Positions 1 through 5,696 of a DNA stretch of 8,940 nt are shown one piece after another. Origin of the DNA: SVKR01 sp963649145. Lineage in GTDB: Bacteria; Bacillota; Clostridia; Oscillospirales; Oscillospiraceae. The DNA lies in assembly GCA_963649145.1 (NCBI GenBank), contig CAVJGI010000084.1, forward strand, positions 1 to 8,940, written 5' to 3'. The position numbers and the translations under genes are program-made. The notes under the pieces were generated by a model. That model had not been told where the DNA came from. It searched no databases and saw only the letters and a program-made list of their open reading frames with translations. Every line of letters starts with the position of its first letter. Within the stretch, counting starts at the first letter, position 1.

Positions 1-55
1 GAAGGCGTATTGTCCCGCTTTTTTCGGGGGGTTGCACTTCAGATGATAGCATGCC

Positions 56-202
56 GGCTCCCCTGTGCAAGGGGAGCTGGCGCGCGAAGCGCGACTGAGG
101 GGTTGTTACCGAGCTCACGCAAACGCCAAGCTTGGATATTTCGACAGCTTACAACCCTCCAGTCACGGCTCCGCCGTGACAGCCTCCCTTGCACAGGGAG
201 GC
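56..202. repeat. MITE-like compound palindromic element
   Basis: Two mirror-image arms flank a central stretch of about 42 bases (109-150). The left arm has a hairpin GCTCCCC/GGGGAGC (57-63 with 71-77), a second hairpin CGCGC-GAA-GCGCG (81-93), then GAGGGGTTGT. The right arm has ACAACCCTC, a hairpin GTCACGGC/GCCGTGAC (162-169 with 173-180) and a hairpin GCCTCCC/GGGAGGC (182-188 with 196-202). The outer hairpin loops, TGTGCAA and TTGCACA, are reverse complements of each other, so the arms match in order, structure and partly in sequence. No coding sequence is recognisable inside. I recall similar intergenic elements as frequent in gut Clostridia genomes, but copy number cannot be seen here. 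A short GC hairpin TGCGGC-TTC-GCCGCA (213-227) lies just outside and may belong to it. Confidence 0.7.
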
Positions 203-252
203 CTCTAAATTGTGCGGCTTCGCCGCATATATAAGGCTTTTTTGACAAGCTG

Positions 253-289
253 AAGACTCCCTCCGCCAGCCGGCAGAGGGAGTCTTTTT
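253..289. terminator. Strong hairpin terminator, plus-strand orientation best
   Basis: AAGACTCCCTC (253-263) pairs with GAGGGAGTCTT (276-286). A further GCC/GGC pair closes inside the loop, and on the plus strand the stem runs into five T residues (285-289). That suits a plus-strand gene lying left of the window. The minus-strand gene that stops at 304 would also read through this stem, but its tail on that strand is not T-rich, so its value as a terminator there is less certain. Confidence 0.65.
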
Positions 290-303
290 GCTGTTTTCGG
301 GAC

Positions 304-960
304 TTATTTCTCCGCGTAGAGGCGGAAGAGGAAGGTCACGATCTGGGCGCGGGTGCAGGTGTCGTCCGGGCTGAAGGTGGTCTCCGTGCGTCCCTGCGTG
401 ATGCCGTTTTCGACCGCGGCAACAGCCTCTGCGAGAGTGGCGCACTTGGTGTCGCCGATGGCGGCAACAGCCTTTGCCAGTGCGCCGCTCTCGGCCCAGA
501 AGTAACCGGTCGGGGCGGTGAGGCTGACGTCGGCGGACTTCGTGATACTCGTGGCATCGCCGGACTTGATGGAGCTATCGATCTTCAGCTTGCCGGTGAC
601 TTCGCCGCTCTCCAACGCCAGCTTGACGTCGTTGGCGTTTTTGCCGCTGCGGGAGATCTCAATATCACCGTTGATGGTGCTGTTGCCCTTGGCGGTGACG
701 GAAACGCCGTCATTGCTGCTGTATCCGCAGACGCCGACGGTGTAGCTGTGGTTGTTAAAGACAACGGTGAGCCCCTCAGTGAAGCGTCCTACTGCAACGA
801 CGATGCCGTCGCCGGAGCTGTCGGAGAGCAGGGTGATGGTGTCACCGTCCTGCGCCGCGGTGATGGCTTCCGCGAGGGAGCTGTAATAGGTCTCGCCGAT
901 CTTTGCGACGTTTCCATCCCCTTCCGCGGCTGCTGTCATTGCAAGAGCTCCGACGAGCAT
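304..960 (-). CDS. Short secreted surface protein with partial SLH segment (N-terminus apparently frameshifted)
   Basis: The 218-residue product from the ATG at 960 starts with a hydrophobic stretch that looks like the second half of a signal peptide, so the protein is probably exported. Residues 18-37 (VAKIGETYYSSLAEAITAAQ) and 165-184 (VAAIGDTKCATLAEAVAAVE) are two copies of a repeat common in large surface proteins of gut Firmicutes. Between them lies a Thr/Ser/Gly-rich beta-type region. Residues 183-215 match the second half of an S-layer homology domain (ENGITQG, FSPDDTCTRAQIVTFLFR). The first half of that SLH domain is missing, and the usual set of three SLH domains is absent, so wall anchoring is doubtful. 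No ribosome binding site fits the ATG at 960. A perfect one serves a GTG at 998, which is out of frame by one base (see separate entry). It could be a decayed or internally deleted remnant of a larger surface protein. The function is unknown. Confidence 0.7.
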   Translation of the reverse strand: MLVGALAMTAAAEGDGNVAKIGETYYSSLAEAITAAQDGDTITLLSDSSGDGIVVAVGRFTEGLTVVFNNHSYTVGVCGYSSNDGVSVTAKGNSTINGDIEISRSGKNANDVKLALESGEVTGKLKIDSSIKSGDATSITKSADVSLTAPTGYFWAESGALAKAVAAIGDTKCATLAEAVAAVENGITQGRTETTFSPDDTCTRAQIVTFLFRLYAEK

Positions 961-998
961 GAGGACCGCCAGAAGGATGATTAGGATTTTTTCTTCAC
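961..998 (-). pseudogene. Out-of-frame start of the signal peptide of the SLH-type protein
   Basis: AGGAGG on the minus strand (1006-1011) sits seven bases before a GTG (998-996). The GTG reads M-K-K-K-S-stop. One extra A in the run of six A residues (plus-strand T run 987-992) would instead give MKKKILIILLAVL joined directly to MLVGALAMTAAA of the gene at 304-960. That makes a textbook Sec signal peptide with a basic start, a hydrophobic core and small residues before the cut site. The restored protein would have 231 residues. The match of ribosome binding site, charged start and hydrophobic core makes a lost base, either real or a sequencing error, the best explanation. Confidence 0.7.
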
Positions 999-1005
999 TT
1001 CATTT

Positions 1006-1011
1006 CCTCCT
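1006..1011 (-). promoter_or_regulatory. Ribosome binding site for the SLH-type gene
   Basis: The perfect AGGAGG lies seven bases from the GTG at 998. It is 40 bases or more from the ATG at 960, so it supports 998 as the original start. Confidence 0.7.
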
Positions 1012-1087
1012 ATTGATCGAAATTTTTGCTTTTCTATGGTCTATGTGAATCGGTTTTGCGCCTATGGGGTGTTTTGTGTCCGTAGCC

Positions 1088-1113
1088 AAAGCCACAGCCT
1101 TAGCTATGGCCTT
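1088..1113 (-). terminator. Candidate terminator after the LuxR-type gene
   Basis: On the minus strand GCCATAGC-TAAG-GCTGTGGC forms an eight-pair stem (one G-U pair) with a four-base loop. Flanking AAG/TTT can extend it. It lies 16 bases past the stop codon of the LuxR-type gene. The T tract is only three bases long, so termination would be weak and some read-through into the SLH-type gene is possible. Confidence 0.35.
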
Positions 1114-1128
1114 CAGCTCTCCGTCCCG

Positions 1129-1821
1129 TCAGAGGACGGCGAGGCGCTGCTCCAGCTCTTCTCTGCCGGAGACGGCGAATTTGCTGAACAGATGCTTCAG
1201 ACGCGTTTTCAGGGTGTTGCGCGTGATGTTCAGAACGGTGCAGATCTCCTCGTAGCGCAGACCGTGCGCCATGCCGAGGTAGATCAGCAGCTCCCGCTCG
1301 GTCAGCGTGTCCGTGCTCACGAGGGCGTTCAGCCCCGTGTAGTAGCGGCGGGAGAGCTCGCGCACGCGCGCGAGCGTCGCGGTCCATGGGCTCAGCTCCG
1401 GGGCGGCGTCCTCGTTTTCAAACCAGCCCCAGTGCTCGGCGAGAAGCATCGGCATGTCGTGCGCCTCGATGAGCGGCAGCGCCTGCCGCAGAGAGTCGAG
1501 CATCGCGGTGCGGCTGCCCTCCACGCGGCGGGCGATGGCGGCGGTGACGTGGCCGCTGATCTCCAGCGCGGCGGAGCGTCCCGCGGCGGCGGAGATCATT
1601 TTCTTCGCGCCCGCCATGCGCTCCACGCAGCCGGCGTGGGCGAGGATGTAGAAAAACTGGGGGATATTCTCCGGCAGCACGCGGACGCAGCTGCGCGCAT
1701 AATCGGCGGCATAGGCCCGGCGGCGGGCAAAGCATGCGAGGAACGCGAGCGCGAGGCGCTGGGTCTCGCAGGGCGCGCCGGAGGAGCGGATGCGGGCAAC
1801 GGAGGCGCGCCAGAGCTCCAA
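1129..1821 (-). CDS. LuxR-type transcriptional regulator (N-terminus probably frameshifted)
   Basis: The last 60 residues form a LuxR/GerE-type helix-turn-helix: LTERELLIYLGMAHGLRYEEI is followed by the recognition-helix region around NITRNTLKTRLKHLFSKF (roughly residues 172-216 of 230). The upstream part is rich in Ala, Arg and Leu and looks all-helical, which fits a MalT/TPR-like sensing segment, but I recognise no receiver, PAS or ATPase motif. The 230-residue frame begins with a TTG at 1821 without a ribosome binding site. Coding-like sequence continues upstream in the same frame (FFRADLYND just before LELW) but meets no start codon before a stop. A GTG at 1910 in the neighbouring frame, joined through one added base, gives a 260-residue protein (see next entry). 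The gene is transcribed toward the SLH-type gene and away from a small XRE repressor. It may control its neighbours; that is inference from position only. Confidence 0.75.
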   Translation of the reverse strand: MELWRASVARIRSSGAPCETQRLALAFLACFARRRAYAADYARSCVRVLPENIPQFFYILAHAGCVERMAGAKKMISAAAGRSAALEISGHVTAAIARRVEGSRTAMLDSLRQALPLIEAHDMPMLLAEHWGWFENEDAAPELSPWTATLARVRELSRRYYTGLNALVSTDTLTERELLIYLGMAHGLRYEEICTVLNITRNTLKTRLKHLFSKFAVSGREELEQRLAVL

Positions 1822-1910
1822 GTCATTATAGAGATCGGCGCGGAAAAAATGGGGCGCATCAACGGCTGCGCGCCGTATTTCGACGATTTTAGTGCCCGGT
1901 CAATTTGCAC
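1822..1910 (-). pseudogene. Out-of-frame N-terminal segment of the LuxR-type regulator
   Basis: From the GTG at 1910 the frame reads MQIDRALKSSKYGAQPLMRPIF and then leaves the regulator's frame at a minus-strand run of six T residues (plus-strand A run 1844-1849). One extra T would read RPIFFRADLYNDLELWRAS, joining smoothly to the LuxR-type gene. A modest AAAGG lies ten bases before the GTG. No usable start exists in the downstream frame before the TTG at 1821. This is the second gene in the window to break frame at a six-base run. Confidence 0.55.
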
Positions 1911-1963
1911 ATTTTTTGAACCTTTAACTGTACAAAATGACGCAGGCGAAAAGCGGACGGTTT

Positions 1964-1980
1964 TTGTCTTTTTTAGACAA
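1964..1980. promoter_or_regulatory. Palindrome TTGTCT-N5-AGACAA, possible operator
   Basis: A perfect six-base inverted repeat with a TTTTT spacer lies in the AT-rich gap between the divergent LuxR-type and XRE-type genes. Position and symmetry suit binding by a dimeric repressor such as the XRE protein, but with one copy seen the match may be chance. Confidence 0.3.
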
Positions 1981-2048
1981 TTTTCAACGTTCTGTTTTAG
2001 ATAATTCTACTAAGATTTGCGAGTTTTGCATAATAGTGAAAAAATAGC

Positions 2049-2077
2049 TTGCTTTTTTTCGCCCAATCCGGTAAGAT
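2049..2077 (+). promoter_or_regulatory. Weak promoter candidate for the XRE-type gene
   Basis: TTGCTT (2049-2054) and TAAGAT (2072-2077) are 17 bases apart, just upstream of the ribosome binding site. The -35 box is poor and the -10 is fair (four of six bases). The spacing and the AT-rich setting are the main support. Confidence 0.3.
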
Positions 2078-2112
2078 AAAGATTGATTCACCCAGTGAAG
2101 GAGGATACGACC

Positions 2113-2355
2113 ATGAACACTCAGCAAGCAGTTGCAAACCGGATCCGGCAGCTCTGCCGCGCGCGCGGCATCACGCCGAACGGGCTCGCCAACATCTCCG
2201 GCGTCCCGCAGTCCACGATCAAGAGCATTCTGAACGGCGAGAGCCGCAACCCCGGCACCGCCACCGTCAAGAAGCTCTGCGACGCGCTGGAGATCACGCT
2301 GGGTCAGTTCTTCTCCACCCCGGAGTTTGACGCGCTGGGGAAAGAGATGCGCTGA
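2113..2355 (+). CDS. Small XRE-family helix-turn-helix regulator
   Basis: This 80-residue protein is essentially a single Cro/CI-type DNA-binding domain. AVANRIRQLCRARGITPNGLA leads into the helix-turn-helix at about residues 21-40 (NGLANISGVPQSTIKSILNG). Then come the conserved helices four and five (TATVKKLCDALEITLGQFF). There is no room for a separate sensor or dimerisation domain, so it probably acts as a simple repressor in the cytoplasm. The start at 2113 is chosen because AAGGAGG (2098-2104) lies eight bases before it; an earlier in-frame ATG at 2083 has no such site. It is divergent from the LuxR-type gene, which suggests shared control of the gap between them. The target genes are unknown. 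Such short XRE proteins occur on chromosomes and in mobile elements alike; nothing around it here indicates a phage or toxin partner. Confidence 0.88.
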   Translation: MNTQQAVANRIRQLCRARGITPNGLANISGVPQSTIKSILNGESRNPGTATVKKLCDALEITLGQFFSTPEFDALGKEMR

Positions 2356-2356
2356 C

Positions 2357-2394
2357 GTGCCCCCGGCAGCGGGGTCAGGTGTTAAGGCACTTTT
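2357..2394 (+). terminator. Candidate terminator right after the XRE-type gene
   Basis: GTGCC (2357-2361) can pair with GGCAC (2386-2390), followed by TTTT (2391-2394), with CCCC/GGGG pairing inside (2361-2364 with 2371-2374; one base is shared, so the two pairings compete in part). It starts one base after the stop codon. It is less convincing than the two hairpins further on. Confidence 0.35.
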
Positions 2395-2492
2395 ATAACA
2401 AGCCGCCCGGAATTGCAAGCGTGACCTTACCAATTCTGTGTCTTTTGTGCAATTTCCCCGCCCTGCCCCGCCGCCGCAGAAAAATCGGCAAA

Positions 2493-2533
2493 AACAGACC
2501 GCCCCGCGCCAAAAAAGCGCGGGGCGGTTTGTT
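2493..2533. terminator. Bidirectional terminator hairpin between convergent genes
   Basis: CCGCCCCGCGC (2499-2509) pairs with GCGCGGGGCGG (2517-2527) around a loop rich in A. A-rich sequence precedes it and TTTGTTTGTT follows it, so both strands have a U-rich tail. It can serve the XRE-type gene on the plus strand and the dipeptidase operon on the minus strand. Confidence 0.8.
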
Positions 2534-2548
2534 TGTTATGATTAAGTT

Positions 2549-2590
2549 TGCGGCGAAGGCGCACAATTAAAGCAGTGCGCCTTCGCCGCA
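2549..2590. terminator. Perfect 16-base-pair hairpin, second terminator of the convergent gap
   Basis: TGCGGCGAAGGCGCAC (2549-2564) is exactly complementary to GTGCGCCTTCGCCGCA (2575-2590) across a ten-base AT-rich loop. On the plus strand TTGATTTTTATTT follows. It lies eight bases past the stop of the dipeptidase gene on the minus strand, where its tail is poorer in T. The rest of 2356-2597 has no gene that I can support. Confidence 0.7.
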
Positions 2591-2597
2591 TTGATTT

Positions 2598-4037
2598 TTA
2601 TTTCATCCGTGCGAGCGTCTCAACCAGCAGCCCCCATGTCCTCCGGACGGAGGCGATGTGCATGCGCTCGCGGGTGGTGTGGATCTCGCTGAGGTCGGGA
2701 CCGATGGAGATGCAGTCAAGACCGGGGAGCTTTCCGGCGAAGAGGCCGCATTCGAGTCCCGCGTGGATCGCCTCCACGCGCGGGGCGGCGCCGTACTGCT
2801 CCGTATAGACCGCGGTCAGCAGCTCGCGCAGGGGCGAGTCGGCGCGGTAAGCCCAGCCGGGGTAGTCGCCGGAGATGTCCACGCTGCCGCCGAGACGGTC
2901 GGTCACGGCGCGAAGCTGCGCTTTCAGACCCTGCTTTGCTTCGTCCACGCTGCTGCGCACGCAGAAGGTCGCGGAAACGGCGGCGGTGTCCGTGCGCAGG
3001 ACGCCGAGGTTCAGCGAGGTCTCCACGAGACCGGGGATCCCGGCGCTCATCGCCTGCACGCCGTAAGGCAGGGAGCGCAGCAGATCCAGCACGCGCGCCG
3101 TGCTCTCCGCGTCCATCGGCGTCTCCGCGCGCTTGGCGCGCTCTGCCGTGAGCGAAAGCGCCGGGTCCGTCGCGGAAAATTCCGCGCGCAGCGCCTCGCC
3201 GAGCGCAGCGCAGCGCACCGTCAGCGCGGCAGGGTCGGCGGTGACGACCAAAGCCTCCGCCTCCGTTGCGATGGCGTTGTCCTTCTCGCCGCCGGAGACG
3301 GAGACAAGGCAAAACGGCGCGGCGTCCGCCAGCGCGTTCAGGACTCTGCCGATGTACTGCGTGGCGCTCGCGCGGCGCTTGTCGATCTCCGTGCCGGAGT
3401 GTCCGCCGGTCAGCCCGCGGAGCGCGATGCGGAGCGTCTCCCCCTCCGCCGCGGCGCGCGTCACCGGCAGATCGCAGCGCGCGACGCAGCCGCCGGCGCA
3501 GCTCACGGTGAACACGCCCTCGTCCTCCGAGTCGATGTTGATCATGCGGCGGGAGCGCAGGGCGCTGACGTCGATCGCCATTGCGCCGTCCATGCCGACC
3601 TCCTCGTCGACGGTGATGACCGCCTCAATCGCCGGGTGGGGCAGCGTTTTGTCATCGAGCAGCGCCAAGATCATAGCAACGGCAATGCCGTCGTCCCCGC
3701 CGAGAGAGCTGCCGCGGGCATAGACCGTGTCGCCCTCGACGGCGAGGTCCAGCCCCTCGGTCGCGAGGTCGCGGGTGCAGTCCGGCGTACTGACGCAGAC
3801 CATATCCATGTGGCCCTGCAAGATGACGGGCTCCGCCGCTTCATAGCCGGGCGACGCCGGTCCGAACAAAATGACGTTGCCGAGCGCGTCCTGCGTATAA
3901 CGGAGCCCCCGCTCGCGCGCGAAGGCGGCGAGCCAGTCGCTCACCTGCCGGGTGTTGTGACTGCCGTGGGGGATGGCGCAGAGCGCCTCGAAAAAGCGGA
4001 ATACCGTTTTCGGTTCCAGTTGGTCCAATACTGCCAT
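2598..4037 (-). CDS. pepD: Cytosolic non-specific dipeptidase, PepD type (peptidase family M20C)
   Basis: The enzyme hydrolyses a broad range of dipeptides in the cytoplasm with a two-metal (zinc-type) centre, recycling amino acids from imported or turned-over peptides. All the family's metal and catalytic motifs are visible: QGHMDMV (His76, Asp78), SLGGDDGIAVA (bridging Asp115 or Asp116), VDEEVGM (Glu145, Glu146), NIDSEDEG (Asp169), GGHSG (His213, in the lid domain), HAGLECG, and SEIHTTRERM (His453). The length of 479 residues is normal for PepD, and the order is catalytic part, lid, catalytic part. The ATG at 4037 starts at the usual family position (LEPKTVFRFFEALCAIPHGS). An AAAGGA lies about 11 bases before it, a little far. 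It is the last gene of a minus-strand operon, 21 bases after a small membrane protein gene. I am confident of the family; exact substrate range is not readable from sequence. Confidence 0.96.
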   Translation of the reverse strand: MAVLDQLEPKTVFRFFEALCAIPHGSHNTRQVSDWLAAFARERGLRYTQDALGNVILFGPASPGYEAAEPVILQGHMDMVCVSTPDCTRDLATEGLDLAVEGDTVYARGSSLGGDDGIAVAMILALLDDKTLPHPAIEAVITVDEEVGMDGAMAIDVSALRSRRMINIDSEDEGVFTVSCAGGCVARCDLPVTRAAAEGETLRIALRGLTGGHSGTEIDKRRASATQYIGRVLNALADAAPFCLVSVSGGEKDNAIATEAEALVVTADPAALTVRCAALGEALRAEFSATDPALSLTAERAKRAETPMDAESTARVLDLLRSLPYGVQAMSAGIPGLVETSLNLGVLRTDTAAVSATFCVRSSVDEAKQGLKAQLRAVTDRLGGSVDISGDYPGWAYRADSPLRELLTAVYTEQYGAAPRVEAIHAGLECGLFAGKLPGLDCISIGPDLSEIHTTRERMHIASVRRTWGLLVETLARMK

Positions 4038-4058
4038 GTTAAGCCAGATCCTTTCTTG

Positions 4059-4361
4059 TTACTCAGTCGTGGAAATGTCGCTGTCGCTCGCCGGGACGAC
4101 GGGGCGGAGCACGATGTCGCTGTCGCTCGCGGCGGAGCCGGTCGTGGCGGGGGGCGTGATGGCGGGGGGCTCCTCCGTCGGGACCGGGGTGGGCTCCGGC
4201 GTCTGCGTCGCCGCGGGCGTGTCCGCCACGGGGATCTCCGTCGGCATCGGGAGCTCCGCGACATTGCGCTGCGGCAGCAGCACAAGGAGCGCGACCACCG
4301 CCGCGACCGCGATCACCGCCGCCGCGATGAGGATAAGCAGCTTTCTGCGTCTCGTTTCCAT
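4059..4361 (-). CDS. Small single-pass membrane protein with Pro/Thr-rich outer tail
   Basis: The 100-residue product begins METRRRKLL, a basic start, followed by one hydrophobic helix at about residues 7-29. The rest is a low-complexity tail rich in Pro, Thr, Ala and Glu (TPEPTPVPTEEPP), typical of an extended spacer outside the membrane. It ends with two copies of SDSDI. The charge pattern predicts the N-terminus in the cytoplasm and the tail outside. It could instead be an uncleaved signal-anchor. The start at 4361 is preferred because AAAGGA (4370-4375) lies eight bases before it; a TTG at 4379 in the same frame has no such support. It sits between the ligase-like gene (22 bases upstream) and pepD (21 bases downstream), so the three are very likely co-transcribed. 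I do not recognise the family and see no catalytic residues. An accessory role for the polymer-linking membrane protein is only a guess. Confidence 0.75.
   Translation of the reverse strand: METRRRKLLILIAAAVIAVAAVVALLVLLPQRNVAELPMPTEIPVADTPAATQTPEPTPVPTEEPPAITPPATTGSAASDSDIVLRPVVPASDSDISTTE
4075..4130 (-). repeat. Perfect 17-base direct repeat inside the small membrane protein gene
   Basis: The same 17 bases (ATGTCGCTGTCGCTCGC on the plus strand) occur at 4075-4091 and 4114-4130. They are 39 bases apart, exactly 13 codons, and encode the two ASDSDI motifs. Recombination between them would delete 13 residues without breaking the frame. Confidence 0.85.
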
Positions 4362-4383
4362 AGATTTGTTCCTTTCCAAAAAT

Positions 4384-5622
4384 TCAACGGCGTTTCGCCG
4401 TGCAGAGCAGACCGAGTGCCGCCCAGAACACTGGCTCGCTCAGCACGAGACCGAGCCCGAAGCAGCCGTGGACCGCGGCGCAGAACACGCCGAGCGCCAG
4501 CGCGTCGGAGCGCGCGCTGCGATGCTGCCACGCGCGCAGGGCGGCGGTGAGCAGCAGCGCGAGATAGCCCGCGAGCCCCAGCGCGCCGAGATCAGCGAGA
4601 TAGCCGAGATAAACATTGTGGGAATTGTCGACAAAGCTCGTCAGCACCGCGCCGCTCTCCGTCACGCGGGAGAAGCGGATATCAAGCCGCAGGGCGAGCG
4701 TGCCGGGTCCTCCGCCGAGCAGCGGACGCGCCGGGACGAGCGCGAGACATTCGCGCCAGATCAGCACGCGCGAGGAGCCGAAGGAATCGTCCAGCTTGCC
4801 TTCGAGCGCGCAGCGGAGCTCATAAAGCGTGCCGCTCCCGCCCGGATAAAGCCAAACGGCGCAGACCGCCGCGGCGGTGAGCCCAAGCGCGGCGAGCAGC
4901 CCGAAGGCGCGTCCGCGCGCCGTGCGCGGGAGGAAGACGAGCGCGGCGAGTGCCGCAGAGCCGAGGGCGAGATAAGCCCCGTCTCCCCCCGCGAGGGCGA
5001 GCACCGCAAGGCTCAGCGCAAGCGGCAGAAAAAGCCAGCGCAGCGCCCGCTCCCGCGCCGCGGCGACGGCAAACACCGGCACGGCGAGGCAGAGCACGGC
5101 GTCTAAAATATTCGTGTTGCCGATCGTTCCGAGATAGGTCCCGGAATAGCGGACGCCGGAATCGTAGTACGTAAGGTCCCCCGGAAAAAGTCCGAGCGGG
5201 TTGAGCCCTGCGAGCTGAAGCAGCGCCACGGCGCAGCAGAGCGTCACCGCCGCGCCGAGGGCGTGGAAATGCAGCGCCTTCGGGCGGGTGAAAAGCGAGA
5301 CGCCGAGAAAGCTCAGCACATAGACCGCCGTGCTCAGCAGCCCGTCATAGCGCCCCGCACCGACAACGCTCTCCGCCCGCCACGGCGAGCAGAGCCAGCT
5401 TAAAAGCGCGGCGGCGAAAAACGCCGTCGCCGCCCACTGCGGCGCGCCGAAGCGCGGCAGCGGGTCCGGGCGCAGGAGCGACGCGGCGATGAGCGCCGCG
5501 AGATATCCCCCCGCCGCGGCGAGCAGGAGCACATATTTGGAAAGCGTGATGCTTTCGTAGCCGGAAAAACCGGGAAACAGTGGAAAAACGAGGAGCAATA
5601 TGATAAGATAAAGATCGCTCAC
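4384..5622 (-). CDS. O-antigen ligase / Wzy-like polytopic membrane protein
   Basis: This 412-residue protein is mostly hydrophobic, with roughly ten or more membrane helices. Near residues 281-335 it has the hallmark of the O-antigen ligase-like (Wzy_C) family. FGSSRVLIWRECL holds Arg285, GGGPG follows, and a large outer loop leads to DNSHNVYLGYLADLG with His335 before the last helices. A GNTN motif at 168-171 also fits. Members join or extend sugar polymers on lipid carriers at the outer face of the membrane. In a Gram-positive cell the product would be a wall or capsule polysaccharide or a glycosylated protein; which one cannot be told. The GTG at 5622 has only a poor ribosome binding site. 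A strong one lies upstream before an in-frame ACG at 5667, which would add 15 residues (427 in total). It is the first gene of the operon with the small membrane protein and pepD. No glycosyltransferase or flippase gene is nearby. Confidence 0.85.
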   Translation of the reverse strand: MSDLYLIILLLVFPLFPGFSGYESITLSKYVLLLAAAGGYLAALIAASLLRPDPLPRFGAPQWAATAFFAAALLSWLCSPWRAESVVGAGRYDGLLSTAVYVLSFLGVSLFTRPKALHFHALGAAVTLCCAVALLQLAGLNPLGLFPGDLTYYDSGVRYSGTYLGTIGNTNILDAVLCLAVPVFAVAAARERALRWLFLPLALSLAVLALAGGDGAYLALGSAALAALVFLPRTARGRAFGLLAALGLTAAAVCAVWLYPGGSGTLYELRCALEGKLDDSFGSSRVLIWRECLALVPARPLLGGGPGTLALRLDIRFSRVTESGAVLTSFVDNSHNVYLGYLADLGALGLAGYLALLLTAALRAWQHRSARSDALALGVFCAAVHGCFGLGLVLSEPVFWAALGLLCTAKRR

Positions 5623-5664
5623 CCGCTCCCGCGGACCGGTCCCGGCGGAGAAATGCCGGATGTC

Positions 5665-5680
5665 CGTGGCTGTTACCTCC
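5665..5680 (-). promoter_or_regulatory. Strong ribosome binding site followed by an in-frame ACG
   Basis: On the minus strand GGAGG (5676-5680) is followed after eight bases by ACG (5667-5665), exactly 15 codons in frame before the GTG at 5622. The added residues would read (M)DIRHFSAGTGPRERV. The spacing is ideal for a start codon, so either translation starts at ACG, or an ATG has been lost by mutation or base-calling error. Confidence 0.55.
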
Positions 5681-5696
5681 GAATGGGATACCCTGC

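Noticed and set aside
56..202. CRISPR array or attachment site
   Set aside because: The repeats are inverted, not regularly spaced direct repeats, and there are no spacers, cas genes, integrase or tRNA gene nearby.
1036..2004. Plus-strand frame of about 320 codons
   Set aside because: It is antisense to the LuxR-type gene, has no ribosome binding site and ends in AT-rich intergenic sequence with compositionally odd residues.
2113..2355. Antitoxin of a toxin-antitoxin pair or phage repressor
   Set aside because: No small partner gene lies next to it and no phage gene is present, so the XRE domain alone does not support either.
2379..2570. Possible 63-residue plus-strand gene after the XRE regulator
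   Set aside because: It runs straight through a terminator hairpin, has no ribosome binding site and codes for a basic low-complexity tail.
2658..4550. Very long plus-strand open frame over the pepD operon
   Set aside because: It lies antisense to pepD, whose catalytic motifs are complete, and its Arg/Ala/Gly-rich product has no recognisable motif. GC-rich coding DNA often leaves long open antisense frames.
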